From: Streblospio benedicti | Taxonomy: Eukaryota > Annelida > Polychaeta > Spionida > Spionidae | Direction of reading: 5' to 3' | Assembly: GCA_019095985.1 (NCBI GenBank) | Contig: CM032660.1 | Location: 34,933,072 to 34,997,071, forward strand | Length of the DNA stretch: 64,000 nt | In this document: one piece after another, positions 10,501 through 19,669 of the stretch | How positions within the stretch are numbered: the first letter of the stretch is position 1 | Layout of the letters: every line of letters begins with the position of its first letter | Notes under the pieces: generated by a model | Seen by the model: the letters and a program-made list of their open reading frames with translations, nothing else | The model's database searches: none | What the model was told of the DNA's origin: nothing | Program-made: the position numbers and the translations under genes

Positions 10501-13500
10501 AATACAATCTATTATGTATGTATGATACTGAAACTCATTTGGGTGGTTTTATAAATATTTAAAAACTTTTATTTTGTAATTCATTGAAGCATTTGAAGTT
10601 ACAAACAAATAGCAAAGAACCACTTGGCAATATTATATTGAAAACGTAACAATTTTGCAAATACCTATCAAAAATAGGATAGACATGTATGTATAATAGG
10701 ATATATATAACTAACCAATTCCAGCAAAACTAATTATCACAGATTTCTAGCAGTCATCACAACTATACATGCATACACAGGAAACTTTCTGCTTTACATG
10801 AAAACTTCCTAACACCAATGGTTGATCAGTGTATACAGAAATATGAGTTGGCAACCAATAATTTAACATTATTGTGGTGATATTCAAAATAAAATATTAA
10901 ACTGTAAAATGATTCATAAAAATTTGTAAAATTATTATACAATGTTATAATGACAGAGATATTTTAAACGTCATAATTTACTGGGTATATCATTCACTTG
11001 ATGGTTAAAAATAAATCATTACCAAATAAATCATATATATAGGTTTCTTCAATAATGAAATATAAGTCATAAATTCATTAGATATTATGTGTTTACATAA
11101 TGTAGAAAACTTTTACAGATGTTAGGTCTCCTTTAAAAAGATTGTCATAATTTGATAAAAAGAAGAAATATTTTTAAAAAAAAAATGGTTCAAAGTAAAA
11201 CATTATTCCTTGAATAATTATAGTTTTCATTTGTGAAGTTTTTATATAACAACATACAAAATAAATTACTAGTAAAGATACATCACTTTAGATATTTGGT
11301 ATGTTTAATCTATGATTGTTACATTATGTCCTACCATTGCCAACAAATCATTCTTGATTTTCTGCCATCTCTCTCTCTTCAAATTTTTTAATTATAGATG
11401 CAAGATCTACTGTCATCATTGAATCCATACTTTCATTCTTTATTTTTATTTTCAATAAAAATGCGTGTGGTACTAAAACTGATTCTTTCTTTTCCTTTCC
11501 TTCAACCTCTGGAGGTGCATCGGCATCTGTGTCAGAATAATCTCTAGTTAACTCGTCAGTACTTTGAACTTCCATGTCAAATAAGTTTGTACTCATAAGA
11601 ACTGCGAGGTCAGTGCCTAACTGGCCAGCCTCATTCACACCTCTCAACTGTGTAATCTTGTATGCTCGTTCCTCCTGTGACATTTGCGCACTTCCAAGCC
11701 TTTGCAATCTAAACCTCATCATTTCTGAGCTTGTCATTCTATTCAGATCTACTCCTTCCTCTTCTGCCTCTTCCTGAAAAATATGCTCTAAACTACCGAA
11801 TATTCTTAATCTTCTCGCTTTTTCTTCCGCTTCTCTCTCTTCAGGTGTCGGGGCAATTTTTATATTTTTCAAACTGTAAAACTCTGGCTTATCAATCTCC
11901 TCCAACAATTCATCACTAATTTCTTGCATAATTTTGATATTTTTTAAGCTCTGAGATTGTCTGTCTCCTTCCTGTCTACTCGCAAACTCGGGAAAACGTT
12001 CACTTATTGCTCCAAACATTGCCGTTGCTGTGCTAAGTCTTCTGATGGCTGACATTTCTGCACTTCCCAGTGCACTTCCCATAGAAGGTCTACTTCCCAT
12101 ACCTGTAGGTCTAACAAGCATTGATCCTCTTGCACTACTGAGCCTTCTCACTATTCCTGGATCTATACTGATAATCATAGACTGTCCTGTGCTCAGTCGT
12201 CTCAGCATTTCTTGCTGCATAGGAGCCAGCTGGTCAGATACAGGCACTGTACTGAGTCGTCTCACTAACTCTTGTTCTGCGTTTCCCACTGTCATTGCTT
12301 GCCCCGTACTCAATCTTCTCATGTGATCTTCCCTGGCAGCCTTTAGCATGTCATTCTCGCTGCCTTCTTCTCCAATCTTTATGTTACCCAAACTGTAAAA
12401 ACGTGGCCTTTCAACTTCCTCTTCCAGCTCTTCATCAATAATTTGATGCATAATCTTCACATTTTCTAAGCTATAAAACTCTGCACTGTCTGCATACATA
12501 GATTCTTCAGAATCAGCTTCAACTTCAAGTGGATTGCCATTTTCATCAAAGAGTACACCCAATTTAGGTTTGCTTTTAATTGAATGCCCATTTTCATCAA
12601 AGAGTTGTATATCGGGTTGTATTGGATTTCCATCTTCATCAAAGAGTAGACCCATTTCAGGTGTATCGGGTTGTATTGGATTTCCATCTTCATCAAAGAG
12701 TAGATCCATTTCAAGTGTATCGGGTTTTATTGGATTTCCATCTTCATCAAAGAGTTGACCCATTTCAGGTTTCATGGCTTTTATTGGATTTCCGTCTTTA
12801 TCAAAAAGTTGACCAATTTCAGGTGTCATGTATTTTACTGGACATCCATTATCATCAAAATATACACCTGTTTTAAGTCTCTTGCCTCTTACTGGAAGTC
12901 CGTATTCATCAAAGAATATTGGCTTGCCTTTCATTTTGGATTTTTTACGTTTATCTGTGTAATCTGTGTAATCTATTTTGTGCATGTGATCTTTGCCTTT
13001 GCCTTTGCCCATACGTTTGTGTGCTCCTTTAATTATACCAAACTTTTCAAGCTTTGATTTTGCATTCCTTACTATCACATTGCCATTTTCATCGTACTCC
13101 AAATTTAGATCATCATCATCATCAAAATAGCATTCTGGATGTACTTTTTGTAAACTTGATTTCAGAATGGAATTCACATACTGGTTGACTTCTTTGGTTT
13201 TTTGTACTGAAGCTTTTATTATGGATTTTATGTAACGTCTAACTTTTCTGAAAAATGTTTAAAAATCATAAATGTATACACACATACAAAGTTCACTTTC
13301 TCTATAAAACTCTTTAAATGTGCAACCTTTTAAAAGTTGACAATAGCTTTCATGTTTAATATAGACCGATATCAACCACAAAAAAGTGAAGTATTTTTAC
13401 TGCTATGTTAGAGGAAATAAATGATAAATTCAGTAAGATCAATAGGGAAATCATTATTTTCATAAACATAGTAAAAATCAAATGGCTTTACTATCATATA

Positions 13501-14399
13501 AAATATTCAAAAAAATACTAATCAAAACAAAAAATGGTATTATATGTTTTAGTGATGTGGATATTTGTGTTTCATGTAAAACATTTAATCGCTAAACACG
13601 AAATATATCTTCACAAGAATCATTAACAGAATACAATAGCAATACTATCACTAGACACTACACAGAATGTATGAAAAATTGCTTCGTTAGAGAATTTAAG
13701 ACTGGATGAGATCATGTTCACTCTCTAAAACATTAAAGAGTCAAATGAAAACCATACTATTTACAGCATACAATGTACAACTATGTACAACATAATTAAC
13801 AGAAAACTTACTTGTTTTCCTCTATGTCAAAGAGCTGTGTTTTCAATTCTTCTGATATTTCTCGAAGACCCCTAATGTAGGGAGATGCCTCTGAGAAATT
13901 ACTATATCGTGGATTATTTCTCATCAAATACTGAGCAAGATAATTAACTGGATTGAAGTTCTCATCCAGCTCCTCTTTTTCAGTCAAATCTCGACGTTGG
14001 GCTTCATTTAAAACTTTCTCAAGGCCAAGAATCAGTGTTGGCAGAATCTTATCTATAAGATATGCTCGAGTTTCTAAAGTAATTTTAGTATCCTTCATCC
14101 ACTCCTTCGCTAACAGTTCAATGGGAATTTTTTGCATAATCTTCTTTGCCTCTTCACGAGTCTTTTGATTTTGTTCTTTTCTAGCAACTCTTTTCTCCCT
14201 TAATTTGCCCATCATATGGTCTTCATGAAGTTTCTTGAACTTTCTCTGCGCAGATTGGGTGACAGGCCGCATGTAATCAGGCATGGGCGTCAATCTCTCA
14301 CCAGTATTTGGCCGTGGAGGCATCCCTAGTGGCGTGATTGCCCCAGTTCCTACATTACGAGAAGCTACTGCTGCCATCCTGCTGTCTTCAGACAACACT
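5646..14399 (-). CDS. EFCAB5: EFCAB5, EF-hand calcium-binding domain protein 5 (partial)
   Basis: Seven coding exons on the minus strand: 14399-13809, 13247-11348 (alternative, own stop), 8920-8758, 8369-8232, 7821-7666, 6311-6212 and 5792-5646. Reading phase matches at every junction of the main path, which skips the 1.9 kb exon. The protein has a Dpy-30-like dimerisation motif (AYLIDKILPTLILGLEKVL then NPVNYLAQYLMRNNPRY), a charged coiled-coil stretch, a degenerate EF-hand (CDHTGVGQIDRH) and the segment NLRNPRRWP. This block order matches vertebrate EFCAB5 as I recall it, a protein of about 1,500 residues linked to cilia and sperm. The C-terminal half lies beyond the window or was not found. 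The true first exon is not identified. Confidence 0.92.
6212..6311 (-). CDS. EFCAB5: EFCAB5 exon, second half of EF-hand
   Basis: Acceptor CATTTGTAG, donor CGTT|GTGAGT, 33 codons plus one base. It encodes VGQIDRHRILDLFAMFF and ends NLRNPRR. Joined to the preceding exon it completes the loop D-H-T-G-V-G-Q-I-D-R-H-R: Asp at 1, Gly at 6 and Ile at 8 are kept, but the position-12 Glu is Arg, so calcium binding is doubtful. Confidence 0.9.
6365..7363 (-). mobile_element. Penelope-like retroelement remnant with inverted ends
   Basis: Inverted ends of about 87 bp (6365-6451 and 7277-7363), identical as far as I can read, enclose a minus-strand segment. It encodes a GIY-YIG endonuclease-like stretch (CGVLYDISCPSC, then YIGETGRNLQTRLKEH), preceded by LRSLLVRPKDKDDPKK, as in Penelope-like elements. 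TACTTTGACTAA occurs just outside both ends (6352-6363 and about 7401-7412), as a target duplication might. Only the C-terminal part is present and it is broken. The near-identical ends suggest it is fairly young. It sits in an EFCAB5 intron. Confidence 0.75.
7471..7640. repeat. CTG/CAG trinucleotide repeat in an EFCAB5 intron
   Basis: About 19 uninterrupted CTG/GCT units at 7507-7565, flanked by interrupted GCN runs. On the transcribed minus strand it reads CAG and starts about 100 bases after a splice donor. Alanine- or cysteine-rich open frames across it are artefacts of the repeat. Confidence 0.95.
7666..7821 (-). CDS. EFCAB5: EFCAB5 exon, first half of EF-hand
   Basis: Acceptor TTTTTCAG, donor GGG|GTGAGT, 52 codons, phase 0. 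It encodes the helix LLTQLFANCDHTG; the metal-binding loop starts in this exon and is completed by the next one. Confidence 0.9.
7887..7978. repeat. Short foldback (CACTGGCAACTG family)
   Basis: CACTGGCAACTGTATCAATG at the left is mirrored by CATATTGATGCAGTTGCCAGTG at the right. A related foldback with AACGGCAACAATGG and CCATTGATGCAGTTGCCGTT lies at 39080-39160. No coding content. Confidence 0.5.
8232..8369 (-). CDS. EFCAB5: EFCAB5 exon
   Basis: Acceptor TTGACAG, donor ATT|GTACGT, 46 codons, phase 0 at both ends. It begins LQNALRSFAEISQLF and ends MIPLKDFII. Helical, no metal-binding loop. Confidence 0.85.
8758..8920 (-). CDS. EFCAB5: EFCAB5 exon, charged coiled coil
   Basis: Acceptor GCTCTAG then A|CTT GCA, phase-matched to the Dpy-30-like exon. 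It encodes LARIKMEARRKREEREKEE, then RSQFTEW, which aligns with the QFDEW block of vertebrate EFCAB5. The donor CTG|GTGCGA is weak, so the 3' edge is less sure than the rest. Confidence 0.8.
8921..11347. other. EFCAB5 intron or short-isoform 3' UTR
   Basis: AT-rich, no supported exon. It contains a minus-strand AATAAA at 10573-10568 and a foldback at 9866-9999. Short near-repeats lie around 10385-10465. Confidence 0.5.
9866..9999. repeat. Foldback element with arms of about 45 bp
   Basis: The left arm includes CTACTAGTCAAATCCAAAAT and the right arm its reverse complement, separated by about 40 bp of AT-rich loop. No coding content. MITE-like. Confidence 0.6.
11348..13247 (-). CDS. EFCAB5: EFCAB5 1.9 kb repeat exon, probable alternative terminal exon
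   Basis: Acceptor TTTTTCAG at 13248, then about 632 open codons to TGA at 11350-11348. It continues the previous exon in phase (AA+A = Lys, then KVRRYIKS). Contents in order: an acidic start (DDDDD, DENGN), a lysine-rich linker, about eight 14-18 residue repeats built on LFDEDGNPI, two copies of a module starting SL.N.KIM and ending FYSL.NIKI that flank five RRLS(T/S) motifs, and an acidic C-terminus. No good donor with the phase needed for the 8920 exon was found inside it, so it probably ends a short isoform. An AATAAA on this strand lies at 10573-10568. I know no counterpart in vertebrate EFCAB5. Confidence 0.8.
13809..14399 (-). CDS. EFCAB5: EFCAB5 exon with Dpy-30-like motif
   Basis: Acceptor TTTTAG at its upstream edge and donor AA|GTAAGT at its end. 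The exon is open throughout; the first ATG (14377-14375) begins MAAVASR, and the frame also continues upstream to the acceptor. It encodes a basic charged segment, then the Dpy-30-like dimerisation motif. Dpy-30/RIIa folds dock amphipathic helices in radial-spoke and A-kinase complexes. It ends with two bases (AA) that need one more, which both the 13247 and the 8920 exons supply. Confidence 0.9.
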
Positions 14400-14639
14400 A
14401 AAAGGAGAACAAGAACAAGATCAACATAAACTTTTTTCTGAAATATTTTTGAGATCCAAAAATAGATTATATAATAGACTTTACATGTATTATAAATGAC
14501 AGAACCACAGAACTAACATCTGTAATTTACATTTTATCTAAATATTTTCAACTTTGCAGTCAAAAGACTTCATATGAAGATATTGCCCTTTTTGCAAGGC
14601 AAAACCGCTTTACCTAAAAAATAGATATCGATAGTGTGC

Positions 14640-14935
14640 TTCATAAAGGGAGACTGAGATGGCTAGGTAATGTTGAGTGCAACTCTGGTTAGATTAGCAA
14701 AGTAAGAAAACTTGAAATAGAAGGAAGGAAAGGAAAGGGAAGACAAAAACAGACATGGGATGCGGTCGTGCAGAAAGATCGGGCACGCTTGGCCATGGAT
14801 CTGATAGTTCCTGGTAACCGAAAGGCTTCGCAAAGATGGTTGAGATGTAGACTGGGCAGCCAGGCCACACCCTCTGAATGAGGAATAATTATTGTTACGT
14901 ATAGGGCCTGCTCAAATACACTTAGGATTCTTTCA
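14640..14935 (+). mobile_element. LINE 3' end, same family as 3686-5112
   Basis: The plus strand encodes KGKGRQKQTWDAVVQKDRAR, matching PGRPKLTWDELVKRDRAS of the larger copy. The shared 3' tail follows (GGCAGCCAGGCCACACCCTCTG, then GGCCTGCTCAAATA). Strongly 5'-truncated. Confidence 0.7.
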
Positions 14936-15009
14936 TTATCATTCCACATGTAAACGGTGAGAGGAAAATGTTTTTTAGAGTAGGACTTCAACAGTGAGCA
15001 TCTAGAGTC

Positions 15010-15163
15010 TCTAGAGCATCAATCGCACTGTGCAGCCATACACACAATCCTTGAAATTTAGGTATGACGTGAACTCCCCGTTGTAGAGTTTACTAAAGTT
15101 AACGTCATACGTAAAATTCACGGATTATATGTATGGCCGGTTTTAGAAATTGGTGCTCTAGAT
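15010..15163. mobile_element. MITE, GAGCATCAATCGCACTG family, copy 1
   Basis: Starts CTAGAGCATCAATCGCACTG and ends GGTGCTCTAGA, with further inner complementarity (CCATACACACAATCC against GGATTATATGTATGG). Copies lie at 16955-17020 (left part only) and 56411-56563. Confidence 0.7.
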
Positions 15164-15443
15164 GATCTTTAATGTATTAAGCAGTCACTTGCAAAACCAT
15201 TTAAATAATTTTACTATTTTTCTAGATACATACGGTACTATGCAATGTAGAAAAATGTTTTAAAGTGACTGTGGGGGCTTAATTTAGGGATCTCCAAAGG
15301 CAATGCACTTGCAGTGTTTTTAGTTTCAACAAGCAGATGTCGGAAATTAACTCATAGGGCTGTAAAATACATGGTGCCTTACACAATAATTTTAATTGGC
15401 CGCATGCTAGCCTTCAATGACACATGACCGATAATGTGGTCTT

Positions 15444-15850
15444 CGTTAGTACAGTGGTTAGGGCGTACGACCGACAAACAGGAGTTTCCTGTGTCGTAAG
15501 TTTTGCGCCCGGCCTCGGCAGAGTTCGTGGCGCCAAAGGGTTACGTTGTGCGTCTGCCACTGTACTGCCGATTTCCACACATCATACAAGACGGAGGAGA
15601 CACCAAGCCCGAGGTTCGGAAGCCTCATTAAAAGGCGTGTCCCGTGTAGAGGAAAGCCACCCCTCTGCACGTAAAAGAACTCCCCTAGTTTGAAAACTAA
15701 ACTATAGCTAGTGTGATCCCTCCACAACCCCGAGGCTCAGTTGGCTACCTAGCCTGCCTCTGGAGGTCTATGTACCAACAACACGTGGCCTCCCTCTGCT
15801 ATAATCATCAAAGCTGATGGCTGCGGAGTATATATTCACTCAAATTCAAA
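15444..15850 (+). repeat. tRNA-derived SINE, family 2, copy 1
   Basis: A-box-like AGTACAGTGGTTAGGGCGTA and B-box-like GTAAGTTTTGCGCCCGGC, then a body with CTCGGCAGAGTTCGTGGCGCC and TCTGCCACTGTACTG shared with the copy at 17398. The tail end near 15850 is approximate. Confidence 0.65.
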
Positions 15851-16772
15851 TATTTACAAAACAAGGTCCGAATATTTCATGAATTTGCCAAACAGGCCGT
15901 CATATGAGCTATTCTACTGCACAACACAATATCACAAATACATTATTGGATAAAGTATATGTTGCCTAACATTATACGAATGTCTAAAATATTCTAGTAT
16001 ACATTACCACTTATTGATATGTAAACTTCTTATTTTTTTTAAACATATCACTGAGCGAAATTAAGTGTATGTTTTGACGTTGCTACGCCAACTTTATCAG
16101 AACAATTCGTCCCAACTTTTAGTTCGTCTATATATTATAATCAGACCGTTTTGTTTGTTTTCTGTTTATGTTCGTTTTTAGTTTGTTTCTTTTCTTTTTT
16201 GTAATCATTATGATAAGGATGCTTCAGTATTGAAATTTGAATGCACTTTTTAGATATTGAATTTATATATGTTACAATGAAATAATCAAATTAGATGTAT
16301 CCCTCCTGTCTCTATGGAGGTTGGATCGAAGTTCTTTTGCAAGACGTAATTTAAGTTGATTCTGTTGCACGAAATAGCTGTCAGTGGATCATGCTAAGAA
16401 ACGCAGCCAGCAAATACTTACCTATCTACCACCAATGCGATAAGATATTCAGATTTAATGCATAATGTCCCTCGTAATGACATGTAGAGTCTTAGCCTAC
16501 GTTTCCTGAAGACGAGGCACACGTTGGTGTTTGTCGCTAGGTGCAGGCGGGGTGGGGGGTGGCTCACCTTTTGCATGTTTCCTCACGGCGCGTTTGTCAC
16601 TCAGCGTACATGATCCTTATAATTTAGAACCCTATGTAGTATCAGACCTGTGTTTAATTATTAATTATTTTAACTGACGAACGAAAAAACGCATGGTCAG
16701 GAAACGTGGTTAATGGTTTTTATATGTAAGCATTCCATGCGAAAGTACGTTTAGCAGGCGGATGTGCTCACA

Positions 16773-16838
16773 GGAGACAAAATGCTTGTCCCGTGGATTG
16801 AAATGATTTCAATCCACTCGACACGCATTTTGTCGTCT
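16773..16838. repeat. Short palindrome
   Basis: GACAAAATGC and GTGGATTGAAAT are mirrored by ATTTCAATCCAC and GCATTTTGTC. Possibly the core of an old inverted-repeat element. Confidence 0.5.
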
Positions 16839-16954
16839 GCTCACCAACACGTTATCAGAAAACAGCCAAAAGAAATAACACTGTACCGAACCATACGACA
16901 GCCTGACAGGTGACAAAATGTGTGATGAGGAAACACACACTTATATGACTCTCA

Positions 16955-17020
16955 GCTAGAGCATCAATCGCACTGTTCGGCCATGCACACAATCTGTGAA
17001 TTTTCAATATGGTTTGGCGA
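16955..17020. mobile_element. MITE, GAGCATCAATCGCACTG family, truncated copy
   Basis: Only the left part, CTAGAGCATCAATCGCACTG and GCCATGCACACAATCTGTGA, is recognisable. The right end is missing. Confidence 0.55.
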
Positions 17021-17397
17021 GGACATTTTATGTGATTTAAAAAGTTGCAGTGTTATATCAGTCAGTTCCATTGGATTTACAAAGTGTACTGATCAATATT
17101 GATTTAAAAAAGTAGTGGTTGTTTTAAAGGATACACAAATAGCTGCAGACCATCCAATCAGCTAGCTTGTCACATGTAGGTACAGAAAAAAGCAAGCATT
17201 AAAAACTTGAAGCCATTTATGTTTTGACTTAATCTTGTCATGGATGTGCGTGTAGCCCCTAAGCCCTAAAAAAATTAAATTACATGGCGGTCATGGGTTG
17301 CATAATCATATATGTCCCAACGACCGTATTGTGACCACAAAACCACACTATAGGTGGGCATATACGTGATGAACAAGACCAGTGTGTTGTATGACAA

Positions 17398-17545
17398 ATT
17401 GGGGATCGTTGGTGCAGTGGGTTAGCACGCAGGTCTACAAAACCTGATTTGCCTGTGTCGTGAGATCGCGACCCGGTCTCAGCAGACTTAGTGTCACCAA
17501 AATCATTATGTCATACATCTGCCACTGCACTGGCCTTTATTAATC
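17398..17545 (+). repeat. tRNA-derived SINE, family 2, copy 2
   Basis: A-box-like TGGTGCAGTGGGTTAGCACG, B-box-like GTGAGATCGCGACCC, then CAGCAGACTTAGTGTCACC and TCTGCCACTGCACTGGCC, matching the copy at 15444. The body is shorter. Confidence 0.65.
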
Positions 17546-19492
17546 ATTAAACTAATTATACTGATCTCACTGGTGACAACCAGGCAGCAACCGGGTACAG
17601 TTCCAACGAAAATATTAGGTACAAACTTGCTGCCAATGTGACATATGCTAACTATGTAGCCTGGTCTATGAAAGCACGGTTTTGGACGGTATGATATGCA
17701 ATATATATATCGCTAGCCTCCCCATTCAAAAAATACACATTAGAGTGTGAGAATAAATTATCTTGATGCGATGCATGGAATAGGATTAGGTATGTGATAC
17801 ACTGGTCTTTCAATATGGTACATACTAGGCCATTCCGCCTATTAGTCTGCATCATGCCAGTGTTTTTCTGAGTTTTTGTTGCTCAATATTAATATTGATG
17901 ACTTTCAAGTGACTTGGGTCGCTACTTGTGCATGTAGACTGGTACCTATTTTAAAACATTGACACATATGGTGGGATGCCATTGTATTGTATCGAATCTG
18001 GGACCGATTCCCACCAAGAAACTTTGACGTTTGAAATGTCTTCTGAATTAGGAAATGTACATTGCTGTTATCGAAAACTGTGGTGTATCAATAACAAGCC
18101 CATATGCATGAAGTCTTAAAGGATAATATAGGCATTACATGCGTATAATTAGAAAGGACACACAACACATATGGATATGCAAGAGAAACAGAAATTGTAA
18201 AGTGATAAACCGTGTGGTCCAAACCATATCTTTCAAAATGTTTAATCAGGGTCATGTAACCCGTTTTCAGCATTCTCAGAATTTGGCCTGTTTAGTAAAA
18301 AATATAATTGTTTTTCATTCAAATAACGTAGATTTGCACTCTAAATTTCATTATAATCTGCCACCAATTGCCCTTCATGACCACATATATCAAAAGATAA
18401 TCCTTATTTTAACTTTTCCTTGATGCCATAACATCAAAATTACGCAGATTCTGTAAGGTTAGTGTTTATGAAGATCCATTCCAGTTTTCAGCCCTGTACA
18501 TTCTGGTCACCCTGAATATCAAGGGCTCAATATATTGCTCAAAACTTGCTTTTGAGTCCTTGAGGAATTCCCAAGTGCGACCTAGAAAACTAGCCAATCA
18601 GCGAAATCCTCGCAAAATTGGAGAGGAATTTGACCTGTCAAGTTTCTTTGACTCCTCCTCCTCATTAACATGCATAAGCCAACTAAATCATTCTTGGCAT
18701 TTACATAATGTATTTAAAAGATTTGCTTACCTTCGTATTCATAAACTTGCAATATATTGTCAATTTTTTTAGCTTTTAGTGATTGAAAATAGTTTTCAAA
18801 TATTCTCTTAAAACCATCACTTTGTTTTAAAATCAATGAGCAGAAAATATGCAAAACGCAACAACCAATGAGAGCTCACAAAATGTAGTTCAAATAGAGG
18901 TTGATTTTACCTAATGCATTATACACATTTTGACCTAAATACTAAGAATTGGAAGGTCCATAGAGGTTCCTCCTGCCAGACCAGGAACCGATATTACATA
19001 GAGAGGTTTGATATGGTCCCTAACCCTGCTAAATTTTCTAAAATACTTATGATTTCTAAATATATTTTTCCTAGATGAACTTCCAGGGCAAAGCATTCTT
19101 TCTTAGTATGGTTCGATACCAAGAATTTGGTAGACATCATTGAAAAATATTCTTTTTCTATGAATCTGAAATGAAATGTAGGATGTACTGGGGAGTTTAT
19201 TCTAGATTTGTTAATTACCGGTGTTAGGGAAACTCTGTGTAATACACTTTTATAAACTAAGCTTGCCCCATCCTCTCGGGGTTTTTTTTAAAAAAAAAGC
19301 ACAGATCTAGAGGACCAGCCACCGCCAACCGCGTCATATCTCGATGTTACTTTTGCCACGTCCATTTCGAGATCTAAGGGTACCTACTGTACGAACTATG
19401 AAGTGCTAATACCACGAAACATCATGTGTGCACAATAAACTGCGCATGCCCGTAGCAAAATTTTGCTTCCGGGTTCATGTCAAACAGGTGCT

Positions 19493-19537
19493 ATGGCGGA
19501 TATAGTCAATTTATTTCCTGAATTGACAAGTAGTTAA
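19493..19537 (+). promoter_or_regulatory. Upstream ORF in the SSH leader
   Basis: ATGGCGG starts a 14-codon frame (MADIVNLFPELTSS) that stops 69 bases before the SSH start. It would reduce initiation at the main start if it lies in the mature leader. The transcription start is not known from the sequence. Confidence 0.35.
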
Positions 19538-19606
19538 CTAATTTGAACGATGTAGACATTGACATACGTTACTAAAGGGGTGTGGAGTGAATACTTGAAA
19601 TTGCAG

Positions 19607-19669
19607 ATGGCTTTAGTGACGGTACAGCGGTCTCCAAGCCCAAGCAACACGCCAGATTCGTATGGTTCG
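19607..19669 (+). CDS. SSH: SSH exon 1
   Basis: ATG then MALVTVQRSPSPSNTPDSYG, matching the conserved start of vertebrate SSH. Donor TCG|GTGAGT, phase 0. Confidence 0.95.

Larger units (their letters stand above)
14400..19606. other. Region between EFCAB5 and SSH
   Basis: No supported coding exon. It should contain the EFCAB5 5' end or an intron, and the SSH promoter near its right edge. It holds a LINE 3' end, two SINEs, two MITE copies and a short palindrome (16773-16838). Confidence 0.6.

Noticed and set aside
11574-13057. Plus-strand open frames opposite the EFCAB5 repeat exon
   Set aside because: They mirror the repeats on the true coding strand, which has splice-phase support.
12510-13110. 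DEDGNP repeats as a string of EF-hands
   Set aside because: Units are about 18 residues, lack the position-12 acid and the flanking helices, and carry a Pro inside the would-be loop.
15424-15727. Open frames of 89 codons on both strands
   Set aside because: They lie inside a tRNA-derived SINE that recurs at 17398; no protein similarity.
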